Shown one piece after another: positions 7,494-14,908 of a stretch of DNA of 16,141 nt. The notes under the pieces are model-generated. The model ran no database searches. It was not told the DNA's origin and worked only from the letters and a program-made list of their open reading frames with translations. A program made the position numbers and the translations under genes. Position 1 is the first letter of the stretch, and every line of letters begins with the position of its first letter. This DNA is from Candidatus Blautia equi (GTDB taxonomy: Bacteria; Bacillota; Clostridia; Lachnospirales; Lachnospiraceae), in contig JAGHUU010000187.1 of assembly GCA_018064695.1 (NCBI GenBank), positions 1 through 16,141 of the forward strand, in the 5' to 3' direction.

Positions 7494-8759
7494 TTACTCA
7501 AAAACAATGCGTCCGCCGCAGATCGTATATTTTACTTTTCCATATAATTCCATGCCGATAAACGGGGAATTGTTTGCTTTGGAATAGAAGGCATCCTGTA
7601 CGGTCCATTTTTCTTCCGGGTCAAAGAGCACCAGGTCTGCTGCCATTCCCTCTGCAATTCTGCCGCAGTTCAGGTTATAGAGCATGGCCGGATTGATGGT
7701 CATCTTCTCCAGAAGATCTATAAGGCTTAAGTGTCCCGGGCGAACCAGATTTGTGATTCCAAGAGCCAGGGATGTTTCAAGACCGATCATACCGCTCGGC
7801 GCATCCTTGATATCCTTAGCCTTCTCCTCTCTGCTGTGAGGCGCATGATCTGTGGCAATGATGTTCAGGGTTCCGTCCTTAAGACCTTCAATGATGGCCT
7901 GTCTGTCCTCCTCGGTACGGATAGGCGGATTCACCCTTGCCAGGCTGCCTTTTTCCAGCACGATATCCTCAGTCAGAGAGAAGTGCTGCGGAGTGACCTC
8001 GCCGTAGATGCGGGCGCCTCTTCTCCAGTATTTCCGCACGATCTCCACAGACTCCTTTGCGCTGATGTGCTGAATGACGGTTCTTGCCTTGGTCTCAAGT
8101 GCCAGCGCACAGTCGCGCTCCACCAGCGTATACTCTGACTCGGAGGAGGCTCCTCCGTAGTTTAAGATCTCAGATACACGGCCCTTATTCACGCCCTGTC
8201 TGTCGATGAGTGCCGGATCCTCCTCGTGAAGGCTGATAGGAACATCATACATAGCGGCGATCTCCATGGCTTTCTTTACGGTCTCCGCATTTTTGATCGG
8301 GATTCCGTCATCTGTAAAGCCAAGGGCTCCTGCTTTTAAGAGGGCTCCGAAGTCTGTGATATTCTCTCCGTCAAATCCGGTGGTCACAGCCGCTGCTGTG
8401 TTCACATGGATCTTGGCTTTTTTTGCCTTATTCATGATATGTGAAATGGTATCCACATTGTCAGCCACCGGTTTGGTATTTGCCATACATACTACCGTGG
8501 TAAAACCGCCTGCTGCCGCAGCGCCGGCGCCGGTGTAAATATCTTCTTTATAAGTCAGTCCCGGATCACGGAAATGTACGTGGGTGTCCACAAGTCCCGG
8601 TGCGGCCACAAGTCCGGCGGCATCGATCACCTGATCTCCGGCTTTTGCTTCTATTTTTTCTCCGATCTCTGCGATCAGTCCCTTTTCAATGGAAATGTCC
8701 CCCACCATATCTGTAGCGCTGGCAGGATCCACAATTCTGGCATTTTTAATAATCAGCAT
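7494..8759 (-). CDS. pyrC: Dihydroorotase (class I, Bacillus-type)
   Basis: This 421-residue cytoplasmic amidohydrolase catalyses cyclisation of N-carbamoyl-L-aspartate to dihydroorotate, the third step of de novo pyrimidine synthesis. Visible motifs include HVHFRDPG with metal ligands H60 and H62 and substrate Arg64, and the MANTKP substrate loop. Others are GFTDDG with the bridging Asp (D150/D151), H178, H231 and ATDHAPHS with D304. This spacing agrees with the class I enzymes of Aquifex and Bacillus. Length is normal. The ATG at 8759 has GGAG about 10 bp upstream. It lies 35 bp after the second caspase gene in the same direction and is followed by the hairpin at 7324-7400, so it appears to be the last gene of a three-gene transcript. 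No other pyr gene and no obvious PyrR attenuator is present. Confidence 0.97.
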   Translation of the reverse strand: MLIIKNARIVDPASATDMVGDISIEKGLIAEIGEKIEAKAGDQVIDAAGLVAAPGLVDTHVHFRDPGLTYKEDIYTGAGAAAAGGFTTVVCMANTKPVADNVDTISHIMNKAKKAKIHVNTAAAVTTGFDGENITDFGALLKAGALGFTDDGIPIKNAETVKKAMEIAAMYDVPISLHEEDPALIDRQGVNKGRVSEILNYGGASSESEYTLVERDCALALETKARTVIQHISAKESVEIVRKYWRRGARIYGEVTPQHFSLTEDIVLEKGSLARVNPPIRTEEDRQAIIEGLKDGTLNIIATDHAPHSREEKAKDIKDAPSGMIGLETSLALGITNLVRPGHLSLIDLLEKMTINPAMLYNLNCGRIAEGMAADLVLFDPEEKWTVQDAFYSKANNSPFIGMELYGKVKYTICGGRIVFE

Positions 8760-8794
8760 ATTCTTTCAGCTCCGTTTCTTTCTGTTCGCAAACC

Positions 8795-9988
8795 TTATCC
8801 CACAATAATATTTTCCTGCACCTCGCACTGGTACTGCGGATGCTGTCTGAGACCGTAGAGTGCCATCTTAGCCGGAACATTGCTGGTAACATAGATTCTA
8901 AGGTCCTCAATGTACATAGGTCCGTCCCCGCGTCTTGCCTCGCCGTTAAGACCCTGCAGGAAGAAGAAGGAAAATACACCGTTATTCAGGTTCGGGATAT
9001 CGTAAGAGCATTCCTTTGCACTGCAGGAACAGAAGGTCACCCAGTCTGTATCCCATGGCATAAACTCTCTCATCATGCGGGCTGTGGCAGGTCTCCGGCC
9101 TTCCTCATCCCCCAAAGCGCGGGACTGCGGTACAAGGAAAGCTGCGTCCTCTTTTGTCAGAAGCGCTTTCAGTTCTCCGGCTTCCACAGGCTCCCCGGCA
9201 TTATTCAGCACGGTAAGCTTTCTGCTGAAGCGCTCGCCGCAGTGGCAGGCATCAAACACTCTGACCTTATAGGAAGCACGGCATTTCTTCATAACATCAT
9301 TCAGCCATTTCATAGGGATATCATTGGAAAAGCCTTTTTCTCCCACCATGACATCGGTAGGGAGCAGGACGGTATGACCGTCAATCTCCTCGCCGTGTCC
9401 GGCAAAGAAGAAGAACAGCTTGTCGCTTGCAGTCATGGAATTACAGATCTCCTCGATCTTTTTCTTGATCTCCTCGCAGAACACTTCTCCGGCGAAAAGA
9501 TGGATATCCTCCTCCGGAACGTCCCATTTTGTCTTGAAAAATTCTCCAAGAGCAATGGCATCCTTCTCCGCATTTGGAAGATCGTTGGCGCCGTCTCCTA
9601 CATAATAGTGGCGGCATCCGATCAGGATGGCCTTTAATCCCTTTTTCAGCTCTACTGCGGTTCTCATAGACGGTGCTTCGTATCGGTTTCTGTATCCTCT
9701 CACCATGCCGCGGTTCACACAGTCGCCAAGGCCATCCACCACATCATCCAGATCCGGTCTTTTATAATACTCATACAGAACTGTAAACAGTTTCTCTACT
9801 TTTAATGCCTGATTGATCATCTTTACCAGATTTCTGATGCTCGGCCCCAGCGGCTGGCCCTCCGCATAGTAATCTGCTCTGTCAATTCCGATTCTGTTTC
9901 CAATTCCAAGGATTTCATCCGCGGAATATCTTTTTTTCAGATAATTAATGAGGTCCTCTTCAAATTCCAGCGTCAGTTCTTTGCTCAT
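8795..9988 (-). CDS. Caspase-family (C14, metacaspase-like) protease with N-terminal EAD-like domain, long paralog
   Basis: The 397-residue protein has two parts. Residues 1-85 are a helical region (EDLINYLKKRYSADEI, IGID, then NLVKMINQALKVEKL) resembling effector-associated (EAD1-type, death-like) adaptor domains. From about 115 comes a caspase-fold peptidase: strand AILIG, strand KLFFFFAGHGE with catalytic His198, and strand VRVFDACHCGE with catalytic Cys248. The late element TDWVTFCSCSAKECSYDIP fits the small-subunit region. Both dyad residues are present, so activity is expected, with Arg/Lys preference if it behaves like metacaspases. After Cys248 there is a longer linker (about 255-312, containing RR at 298-299) than in the upstream paralog, a plausible autoprocessing segment. 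AAGGAGG precedes the ATG. No signal peptide or membrane helix is seen. The EAD call rests on pattern recognition only. Confidence 0.88.
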   Translation of the reverse strand: MSKELTLEFEEDLINYLKKRYSADEILGIGNRIGIDRADYYAEGQPLGPSIRNLVKMINQALKVEKLFTVLYEYYKRPDLDDVVDGLGDCVNRGMVRGYRNRYEAPSMRTAVELKKGLKAILIGCRHYYVGDGANDLPNAEKDAIALGEFFKTKWDVPEEDIHLFAGEVFCEEIKKKIEEICNSMTASDKLFFFFAGHGEEIDGHTVLLPTDVMVGEKGFSNDIPMKWLNDVMKKCRASYKVRVFDACHCGERFSRKLTVLNNAGEPVEAGELKALLTKEDAAFLVPQSRALGDEEGRRPATARMMREFMPWDTDWVTFCSCSAKECSYDIPNLNNGVFSFFFLQGLNGEARRGDGPMYIEDLRIYVTSNVPAKMALYGLRQHPQYQCEVQENIIVG

Positions 9989-9996
9989 GGGAACTT

Positions 9997-10003
9997 CCTC
10001 CTT
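9997..10003 (-). promoter_or_regulatory. Strong ribosome binding site of the second caspase gene, abutting the tandem repeats
   Basis: AAGGAGG on the minus strand, 8 bp before the ATG at 9988. It directly follows the last of three 16-bp repeats, so repeat number could alter the spacing between the upstream stop codon and this site and thus translational coupling. Confidence 0.75.
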
Positions 10004-10051
10004 ATTTCATCACAATATTATTTCATTACAGTATTATTCCATCACAATATT
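10004..10051 (-). repeat. Three 16-bp tandem repeats at the caspase-caspase junction
   Basis: The units are 10004-10019 (ATTTCATCACAATATT), 10020-10035 (ATTTCATTACAGTATT) and 10036-10051 (ATTCCATCACAATATT). They differ at one to three positions. On the minus strand the first unit encodes the last residues (NIVME) and stop of the shorter caspase. The next two lie in the 45-bp gap. The downstream paralog ends in similar ENIIV codons. This looks like slippage duplication of the gene's 3' end. Confidence 0.85.
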
Positions 10052-11095
10052 ATACTGTACCTCGCACTGATACTGCGGATGCTGGGAAACACCCATGTGC
10101 TCTGCAGCGATCTTCGGTACATTTTCGCATACGTACTGCTTCAGATCCTCGATCTGCATTTTCTTCATGCCGTACTTGGCGCCGCCCTTCAGTCCTTCCA
10201 GCATCATGTAGGTGAAAATGCCATGTCCAAGAGATGGGATCTCATAGGAATACTCATCCACATTGCAGGAGCAGAAGGTGATCCAGTCTGTGCCGCTTCC
10301 CATGAATTCCTCCATCATGAGCTCTGACATCTGCTCTGTAACCTCTGTCTCCGGCTCCACACCGCTCTTGATGGCTTTGCTGAAGCGCTCACCGCACTGG
10401 CAGGCATCAAAGATCCTTACCTTCACGCCGGCTCTGCACTCTTTAATAATACGGTTTACTTCGGAGAGCGGAATCAGGTTGGAGAACATATATCCCTTTT
10501 CACAGTGGGTATCGGATGGAAGCAGATAGCTGTGTCCATCCAGCTCCATTCCGTGTCCGGAGAAATAAAAGAGAAGATTGTCCTCCTCGTCCAGACTTTC
10601 GCAGACACTCTCCAGCACAGAGAGAATGTAATCGCAGGTATTGGCTTCGCCCTCTGTCAGCATATGAATATTGCTGCGGCTCACATCCCAGTAGTCCTGA
10701 AGAAATGCGGAAAAAGCATTTACGTCATTCACAGGGCAGCTGAGGTTGTGCATGCCGTTCTCCATGTCGTACTCGTTCACGCCCACAAGGATGGCATGCA
10801 GCTCCTTACCGAAGCGGATCTCGTTTGCGCCCGGCACAGGAAGGTACTTTCTGAGCTTATCCCTGTAGAGATCCGGATGGCTTGCGATCACCCGGAACAT
10901 GTTGTCCTCCAGCCCTCTGTTCTTCACCAGGGTCAGAAATGCCTGGGCCAGCTGAATACCGTTCATTCCAAAACCATAGTATCTGGAAGGGTCAATTCCC
11001 ATCCATCTTCCAATGGAAAAAATATCCTCCTGGGAGTAATAATCCGCAAAAACCTCAATGAGGTACTGCTCTTCCTCCTGTCTCATCTTTGCCAT
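10034..11095 (-). CDS. Caspase-family (C14, metacaspase-like) protease with N-terminal EAD-like domain, short paralog
   Basis: This 353-residue protein is a clear paralog of its downstream neighbour and shares the same architecture. Residues 1-80 are the EAD-like helical region (EEEQYLIEVFADYYSQEDI, MGID, then a helix with LTLVKNRGLEDNMF). The caspase fold starts near 98 with strand HAILVGVNEYD. Catalytic His181 lies in FYFSGHGMEL and catalytic Cys232 in VRIFDACQCGE, followed by TDWITFCSCNVDEYSYEIP and the shared C-terminus HPQYQCEVQ. It lacks about 30 residues in the linker after the catalytic Cys and has a shorter joint between the two domains. The ATG at 11095 follows GGAGG by 8 bp. It is the first gene of the caspase-caspase-pyrC run. 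No sensor NTPase, TPR or toxin gene adjoins it, so the role (stress response, phage defence or regulation) is inference. Confidence 0.88.
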   Translation of the reverse strand: MAKMRQEEEQYLIEVFADYYSQEDIFSIGRWMGIDPSRYYGFGMNGIQLAQAFLTLVKNRGLEDNMFRVIASHPDLYRDKLRKYLPVPGANEIRFGKELHAILVGVNEYDMENGMHNLSCPVNDVNAFSAFLQDYWDVSRSNIHMLTEGEANTCDYILSVLESVCESLDEEDNLLFYFSGHGMELDGHSYLLPSDTHCEKGYMFSNLIPLSEVNRIIKECRAGVKVRIFDACQCGERFSKAIKSGVEPETEVTEQMSELMMEEFMGSGTDWITFCSCNVDEYSYEIPSLGHGIFTYMMLEGLKGGAKYGMKKMQIEDLKQYVCENVPKIAAEHMGVSQHPQYQCEVQYNIVME

Positions 11096-11124
11096 GATTC
11101 TTCCTCCAAATCATTCTTTCTTAC

Positions 11125-11164
11125 TGTCTGTTTTTATCAGACACTCTTTCTTTATACTATCATA
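11125..11164 (-). promoter_or_regulatory. Possible -10 element and leader hairpin ahead of the caspase operon
   Basis: On the minus strand TATGAT (11159-11164) and TATAAA (11151-11156) are -10-like, but no good -35 was found at 16-18 bp. Downstream in the leader, TGTCTG and CAGACA form a 6-bp stem with a 7-nt loop (11125-11143). Promoter placement is uncertain; the region 11165-11227 shows nothing else I can name. Confidence 0.3.
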
Positions 11165-11227
11165 TTTTCCCCATGAGATACAGTTATTTTTCCTCGCCGG
11201 GATTCCGCAGATCTGCTTTCTGAACAT

Positions 11228-11259
11228 AAAAAAGGCAGGCATGTTTTCACATGCCCGCC
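11228..11259 (-). terminator. Intrinsic terminator of the sugar ABC operon
   Basis: On the minus strand GGCGGGCATGT, loop GAAA, ACATGCCTGCC form an 11-bp stem with one G:U pair, followed immediately by TTTTTT (11228-11233). It lies 37 bp after the stop of the solute-binding protein gene and insulates the ABC operon from the caspase genes. On the plus strand the G:U becomes an A-C mismatch, so the minus direction is favoured. Confidence 0.93.
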
Positions 11260-11295
11260 CTGAAATATCATGATGTTCTGTTAAGGAGCTGTTCC

Positions 11296-12915
11296 TTATG
11301 GAAGCATATCAGCATCGCCAAAGGTAGCTTCCCATTTAGCAAGACGCTCGTCCATGATGTCCTGTCCGCCTGCGTTCAGGTAATCTTCCATACCTGCATC
11401 CCATACAGAGTCAAACTCTTCTACGGAAGCAACTACTGCTTTGTCAAATACGATATCTCTCTTCTCGGAAAGTGCGTTACCAACACCAGCCTCAGCCTCG
11501 ATAGCACCAACGTTAACTGCTTTCTGCATGATGGAATCATTCAGACAAGCGGTCATAGCGCAGATAACGATCTCAGGATCGGAACCTGCATAGTTGTTAG
11601 CCATGGATTTAACGGTGATCTCATCGTCGGAAAGGTGGAGACCGTTACAGGTAATGGTCATATCGATGTTCTGACCGGAGTTCATGATAGCTGGAGCCTC
11701 TGCTGCCATAACAGCGTAGGAACCATCCTCAAGTTTGGTGTGGGTCACGCCCTCATCACCAAGCTGCAGATACTCGATGTGTGCAGGATCGGAGATCCAG
11801 TCAAGGTAAAGCAGGGAAGCCAGTGGCTCGTCGTTGGTGGTTGGGAAGAAGATCTTTCTGTCACCAGCGGAGCTGTAGCTGTATTTAGCATATTTGTCTG
11901 CGTTGTTCTTGAAGCAGTCGATTGCTACATAGTCAGCGTTCTCGCCAACGATCTCATGAAGAGTGGTGGTGATAGCAACACCTGGCTGATATGGGTAATC
12001 CCATGTGTGGATGAAAGCACCAACATAACCGGATTTGATCATGTCATCCTCGGTGGTATCTCCGCTGCCGTACAGTGGGAAATCTTTCCAGATAAGACCA
12101 TCGTTGTACCATTTGTTAAGTACACGGATAGCTTCTTTGGTTCCGTTCTCGGTGAACTTTCTGTCATCGAAACCGTTTACATAGAACTCTTTGTCAGTCA
12201 TGTTAGCATCAAGGAAGGACTCGATGAGGTTAGCTGCTCTCCAGCCGATATCGTAGCTGGTGGAGAATGGAACCATCTTGTCTGCGTCGTCGCCAAGAAG
12301 AGCTTCAGCGTTGTCTTTGAATGCTACCAGAACAGCCTCAAACTCCTCAAGAGTGGTAGGAGTCTCAAGACCAAGAGCGTCTAACCAGTCCTGACGAACG
12401 AAGGTGTTGATACGTCTGATGTTTGCTCTCTTTCCTTCGATTGCCCAGAGGGTTCCCTCTACAGGATCTTTGTCGTAGTTGATGTTAGCATCGCCGAGCC
12501 AAGCCCAGAGGTTAGGAAGCTGATCTTTGTAATCCTCTACATAGCTGCTGAGGTCAAGAACACCGCCCATGTTTGCATACTGAAGAATGGTAGGATAGTC
12601 GTAGGTAAGGCAGATGTCAGGAGCGTCGCCAGCTGCAAGGAGGTTGTTGATCTGGTCAACCTCAGTCCAACGTGGAACTGCTACGAACTCTACTTCTACG
12701 TTATACTGCTCAAGCATTCCCTGTTTGATGTAATCGGTGTACATGTTGTTGGTAGGATCGGTACCGCCGTCGTTTCCACGGTCGTAGATCTCTACGGTGA
12801 TGTGTTTAGTCTCAGCAAATTTGCCGTCAACTAATTCTTCAGCGTGAGCAACGCTTCCGAGAGTGGTTGCTGCCATAGCAAGAACCAGCATGCTTGTTAA
12901 AGCTTTCTTTTTCAT
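11296..12915 (-). CDS. Carbohydrate ABC transporter extracellular solute-binding protein
   Basis: The 539-residue protein binds the sugar substrate outside the cell and delivers it to the two permeases encoded just upstream. A Sec signal peptide is clear: MKKKALTSML, a hydrophobic core, and probable cleavage after AHA at residue 25. The mature part begins EELVDGKF and includes the family-1-like element NNLLAAGDAPDICLTYD and a long periplasmic-binding-protein fold. Its length fits LplA/YtcQ-type proteins. There is no Cys after the signal peptide, so it lacks the lipobox expected for a Gram-positive binding protein. AGGAGG lies 7 bp before the ATG. A hairpin at 12950-12978 sits in the gap after the permease gene, and the gene ends in a strong terminator. 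The substrate is probably an oligosaccharide, but its identity is not readable. Confidence 0.93.
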   Translation of the reverse strand: MKKKALTSMLVLAMAATTLGSVAHAEELVDGKFAETKHITVEIYDRGNDGGTDPTNNMYTDYIKQGMLEQYNVEVEFVAVPRWTEVDQINNLLAAGDAPDICLTYDYPTILQYANMGGVLDLSSYVEDYKDQLPNLWAWLGDANINYDKDPVEGTLWAIEGKRANIRRINTFVRQDWLDALGLETPTTLEEFEAVLVAFKDNAEALLGDDADKMVPFSTSYDIGWRAANLIESFLDANMTDKEFYVNGFDDRKFTENGTKEAIRVLNKWYNDGLIWKDFPLYGSGDTTEDDMIKSGYVGAFIHTWDYPYQPGVAITTTLHEIVGENADYVAIDCFKNNADKYAKYSYSSAGDRKIFFPTTNDEPLASLLYLDWISDPAHIEYLQLGDEGVTHTKLEDGSYAVMAAEAPAIMNSGQNIDMTITCNGLHLSDDEITVKSMANNYAGSDPEIVICAMTACLNDSIMQKAVNVGAIEAEAGVGNALSEKRDIVFDKAVVASVEEFDSVWDAGMEDYLNAGGQDIMDERLAKWEATFGDADMLP

Positions 12916-12949
12916 TGTAAAAACCTCCTGAAAAAAATTTTTGTTTATT

Positions 12950-12978
12950 ATAAAAGAACGTTCCCAACATTCTTTTAT
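12950..12978 (-). promoter_or_regulatory. Intercistronic hairpin before the solute-binding protein gene
   Basis: ATAAAAGAA and TTCTTTTAT form perfect 9-bp arms. On the minus-strand RNA the stem extends to 13 bp through a U:G pair and GUU/AAC, with a GGG loop. It is AU-rich, has no clean U-tract directly after it, and lies between the second permease and the binding protein ribosome site. It may stabilise the downstream mRNA or cause partial termination, allowing different expression of binding protein and permeases. Confidence 0.5.
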
Positions 12979-13011
12979 CGCGTATGAGAATAAATATTGT
13001 TTACAGATCCA

Positions 13012-13884
13012 TCACTCTTTAACTGCACCCAGGGTAACACCTGCGATGAAGTATTTCTGCAGCCATGGGTAGATGAGAAGGATCGGTACGGTGGAGAACA
13101 TTACGACTGCTGCCTTTAAGGATTCTGCCAGACCGGGGGTGGAGAAACCTTCCTGCGCTGCAACCTCAACGTTATTGATGTTGTTCAGGATGTTGTACAG
13201 GAGCATCTGCAGTGGGTAATAGTCCTTGTTGGTGATGTACATAAGAGCATCGGAGTAACCGTTCCATCTTCCTACTGCGTAGAACAGTGCCAGTGTAGCA
13301 AATACAGGCTTGGAAAGAGGGAGGTAGATATTCAGAAGGATGGTGAAGTAAGAAGCACCATCGATCTGAGCCGACTCTCTTAAGCTCTCAGGAATTCCAT
13401 AGAAGAAGCTTCTCATGATGATCATGTTGTAGACACTGAGACAGGCGGGAACGATAAGTACCAGCGGACTGTTCAGCAGGTTCAGCTGTTTCATAAGAAG
13501 ATAGTTAGGAATGGTTCCTGCGTTGAAGAACATGGTAATGGTGATCAGAATATTAAAGGTATTTCTGAATTTCAGATCCTGGAAGATCAGTGGGTATGCA
13601 CAGATGGCGGTCATGGTAAGAGAAACCAGTGTACATACAACTGTCAGGAATACTGTCCATACGAATGCTCTGATATTCTTGGAGTCTTTTAATACGGTAG
13701 TATACGCTTCAAAATTGAGTCCTTTGGGGATCAGGTATACAGAATGTTTTACCAGGTACTCAGAACTGCTGAGGGATCTGGCAAGAAGATTGATCATAGG
13801 GATTACACAGATAAGTCCTACGAATACGCACAGGATCACAAAGATCCAATCGCCCATCTGTGTGCTTTTTCCTTTTACGTTCAT
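13012..13884 (-). CDS. Carbohydrate ABC transporter permease, YtcP/MalG-like (inner-membrane subunit 2)
   Basis: The 290-residue protein has six predicted membrane helices, starting with WIFVILCVFVGLICVIPMIN. It carries the binding-protein-dependent permease EAA loop, SLRESAQIDGASYFTILLNI followed by YLPLSKP, where the shared ATPase docks. The N-terminal segment LARSLSSSEYLVKHSVYLIP and the C-terminus GVTLGAVKE are typical of YtcP-type permeases. It pairs with the upstream LplB-like permease to form the sugar channel. GGAGG lies 7 bp before the ATG at 13884, and the gap to the upstream gene is only 18 bp, so they are co-transcribed. No ATPase gene is present in the operon, which is normal for this family because a genome-wide MsmX-type ATPase usually serves several importers. 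Confidence 0.95.
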   Translation of the reverse strand: MNVKGKSTQMGDWIFVILCVFVGLICVIPMINLLARSLSSSEYLVKHSVYLIPKGLNFEAYTTVLKDSKNIRAFVWTVFLTVVCTLVSLTMTAICAYPLIFQDLKFRNTFNILITITMFFNAGTIPNYLLMKQLNLLNSPLVLIVPACLSVYNMIIMRSFFYGIPESLRESAQIDGASYFTILLNIYLPLSKPVFATLALFYAVGRWNGYSDALMYITNKDYYPLQMLLYNILNNINNVEVAAQEGFSTPGLAESLKAAVVMFSTVPILLIYPWLQKYFIAGVTLGAVKE

Positions 13885-13902
13885 GCTTTGTCCTCCTTTT
13901 CT

Positions 13903-14829
13903 TTACCAGATACCGCGCTCGCCGAGACGACGGGACAGCCAGTTGGAGAGTAACAGGAAGAACAGGCATACAACAGACTGGAAAAGACCTACAGCTGTGG
14001 TAAGGGAGAACTGAAGTCCCTTAATACCGTTCTTATATACGAAAGTGGAAAGAACCTCTGCCACTTCCATAACCAGTGGGTTCTGCATTGCGAATGGTCT
14101 GTCGAAACCACTTCCGAGAATATTTCCGAGGTTCATGATCAGAAGAACTACGATGGTAGGTCTGATACCCGGAAGGGTGATGTGCCACATCTTTTTAAAG
14201 CGGCCTGCGCCGTCAACGGAAGCTGCCTCGTAAAGCTCAGGGCTGATTCCGGCAATAGCTGCCAGGTAGATGATGGAGCCCCATCCAAAGCTCTGCCATA
14301 CACCGGTAAGAATATAGGTAGCTACCCAGTGGTTAGGAGAGTTCAGGAACGGAACACTGTCAAAACCAAGATTGTTGATGACCATGTTTACAAGACCGCT
14401 GGACGGTGCAAAAAGCTGTAAACAAAGACCGGAGATGATGACCCAGGATAAGAAGTGCGGCATGTAAGCTACGGTCTGTACGGTCTTTTTAAATTTCTTA
14501 AATGGGATCTCATTTAAGATCAGTGCAAAAATAATAGGTGCCGGGAAGCCTGCAATCAGGTCAAGCAGGTTCAGGCTGATGGTGTTTCGGAGCGCTACTA
14601 TGAAGTCTCTGTTCTTGAAGGCTTTGATGAAGTACTTCATTCCGTTCTGAGCTGCCCACGGCATCTCAAAAACACTCATGTTCAGCTTATACTCTTTAAA
14701 TGCAATGAGAATGTAACTCATTGGAGAGTACTTGAATACGAGCAGGTACACCATTGGAAGAAGCAACAGTAAGTACAGCTGCCAGTACTTTTTCAGGTAA
14801 ATAAATGAACGGTTTTTCTTTTTTTCCAT
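13903..14829 (-). CDS. Carbohydrate ABC transporter permease, LplB-like (inner-membrane subunit 1)
   Basis: This 308-residue permease is the first gene of the importer operon. It begins with a basic cytoplasmic segment (MEKKKNRSFIYLKKYW) and then TM1 (LYLLLLLPMVYLLVF). Further helices follow, and the EAA loop is ISPELYEAASVDGAGRFKKM followed by ITLPGIRPT. These features match LplB/UgpA-type subunits of polysaccharide and oligosaccharide importers. AAGGGGG lies 6 bp before the ATG. A plausible sigma-A promoter (14880-14908) lies about 50 bp upstream. The divergent AraC-type gene across the 368-bp intergenic space is the likely local regulator. Cargo identity is unknown. Confidence 0.95.
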   Translation of the reverse strand: MEKKKNRSFIYLKKYWQLYLLLLLPMVYLLVFKYSPMSYILIAFKEYKLNMSVFEMPWAAQNGMKYFIKAFKNRDFIVALRNTISLNLLDLIAGFPAPIIFALILNEIPFKKFKKTVQTVAYMPHFLSWVIISGLCLQLFAPSSGLVNMVINNLGFDSVPFLNSPNHWVATYILTGVWQSFGWGSIIYLAAIAGISPELYEAASVDGAGRFKKMWHITLPGIRPTIVVLLIMNLGNILGSGFDRPFAMQNPLVMEVAEVLSTFVYKNGIKGLQFSLTTAVGLFQSVVCLFFLLLSNWLSRRLGERGIW

Positions 14830-14879
14830 ATTTTCCCCCTTCGTTATTATATATGGATTTCACGCATTCTATGGCATCA

Positions 14880-14908
14880 ATCTTATCACATTTTTTCGTG
14901 ATTTTCAA
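14880..14908 (-). promoter_or_regulatory. Probable sigma-A promoter of the sugar ABC operon
   Basis: On the minus strand TTGAAA (14903-14908) and TAAGAT (14880-14885) are separated by exactly 17 bp, matching consensus at 5/6 and 4/6. They lie about 50 bp ahead of the LplB-like start. The spacer contains an ATCAC-N-GTGAT inverted repeat. Confidence 0.55.

Noticed and set aside
10004..10051. Possible CRISPR-like array or attachment site
   Set aside because: The repeats are contiguous with no spacers, only three units, and clearly derive from the 3' end of the caspase gene; no integrase or recombinase is nearby.
11251..12384. 377-codon plus-strand open frame
   Set aside because: Antisense to the solute-binding protein gene, with no domain pattern and no ribosome site; it also starts inside the terminator hairpin.
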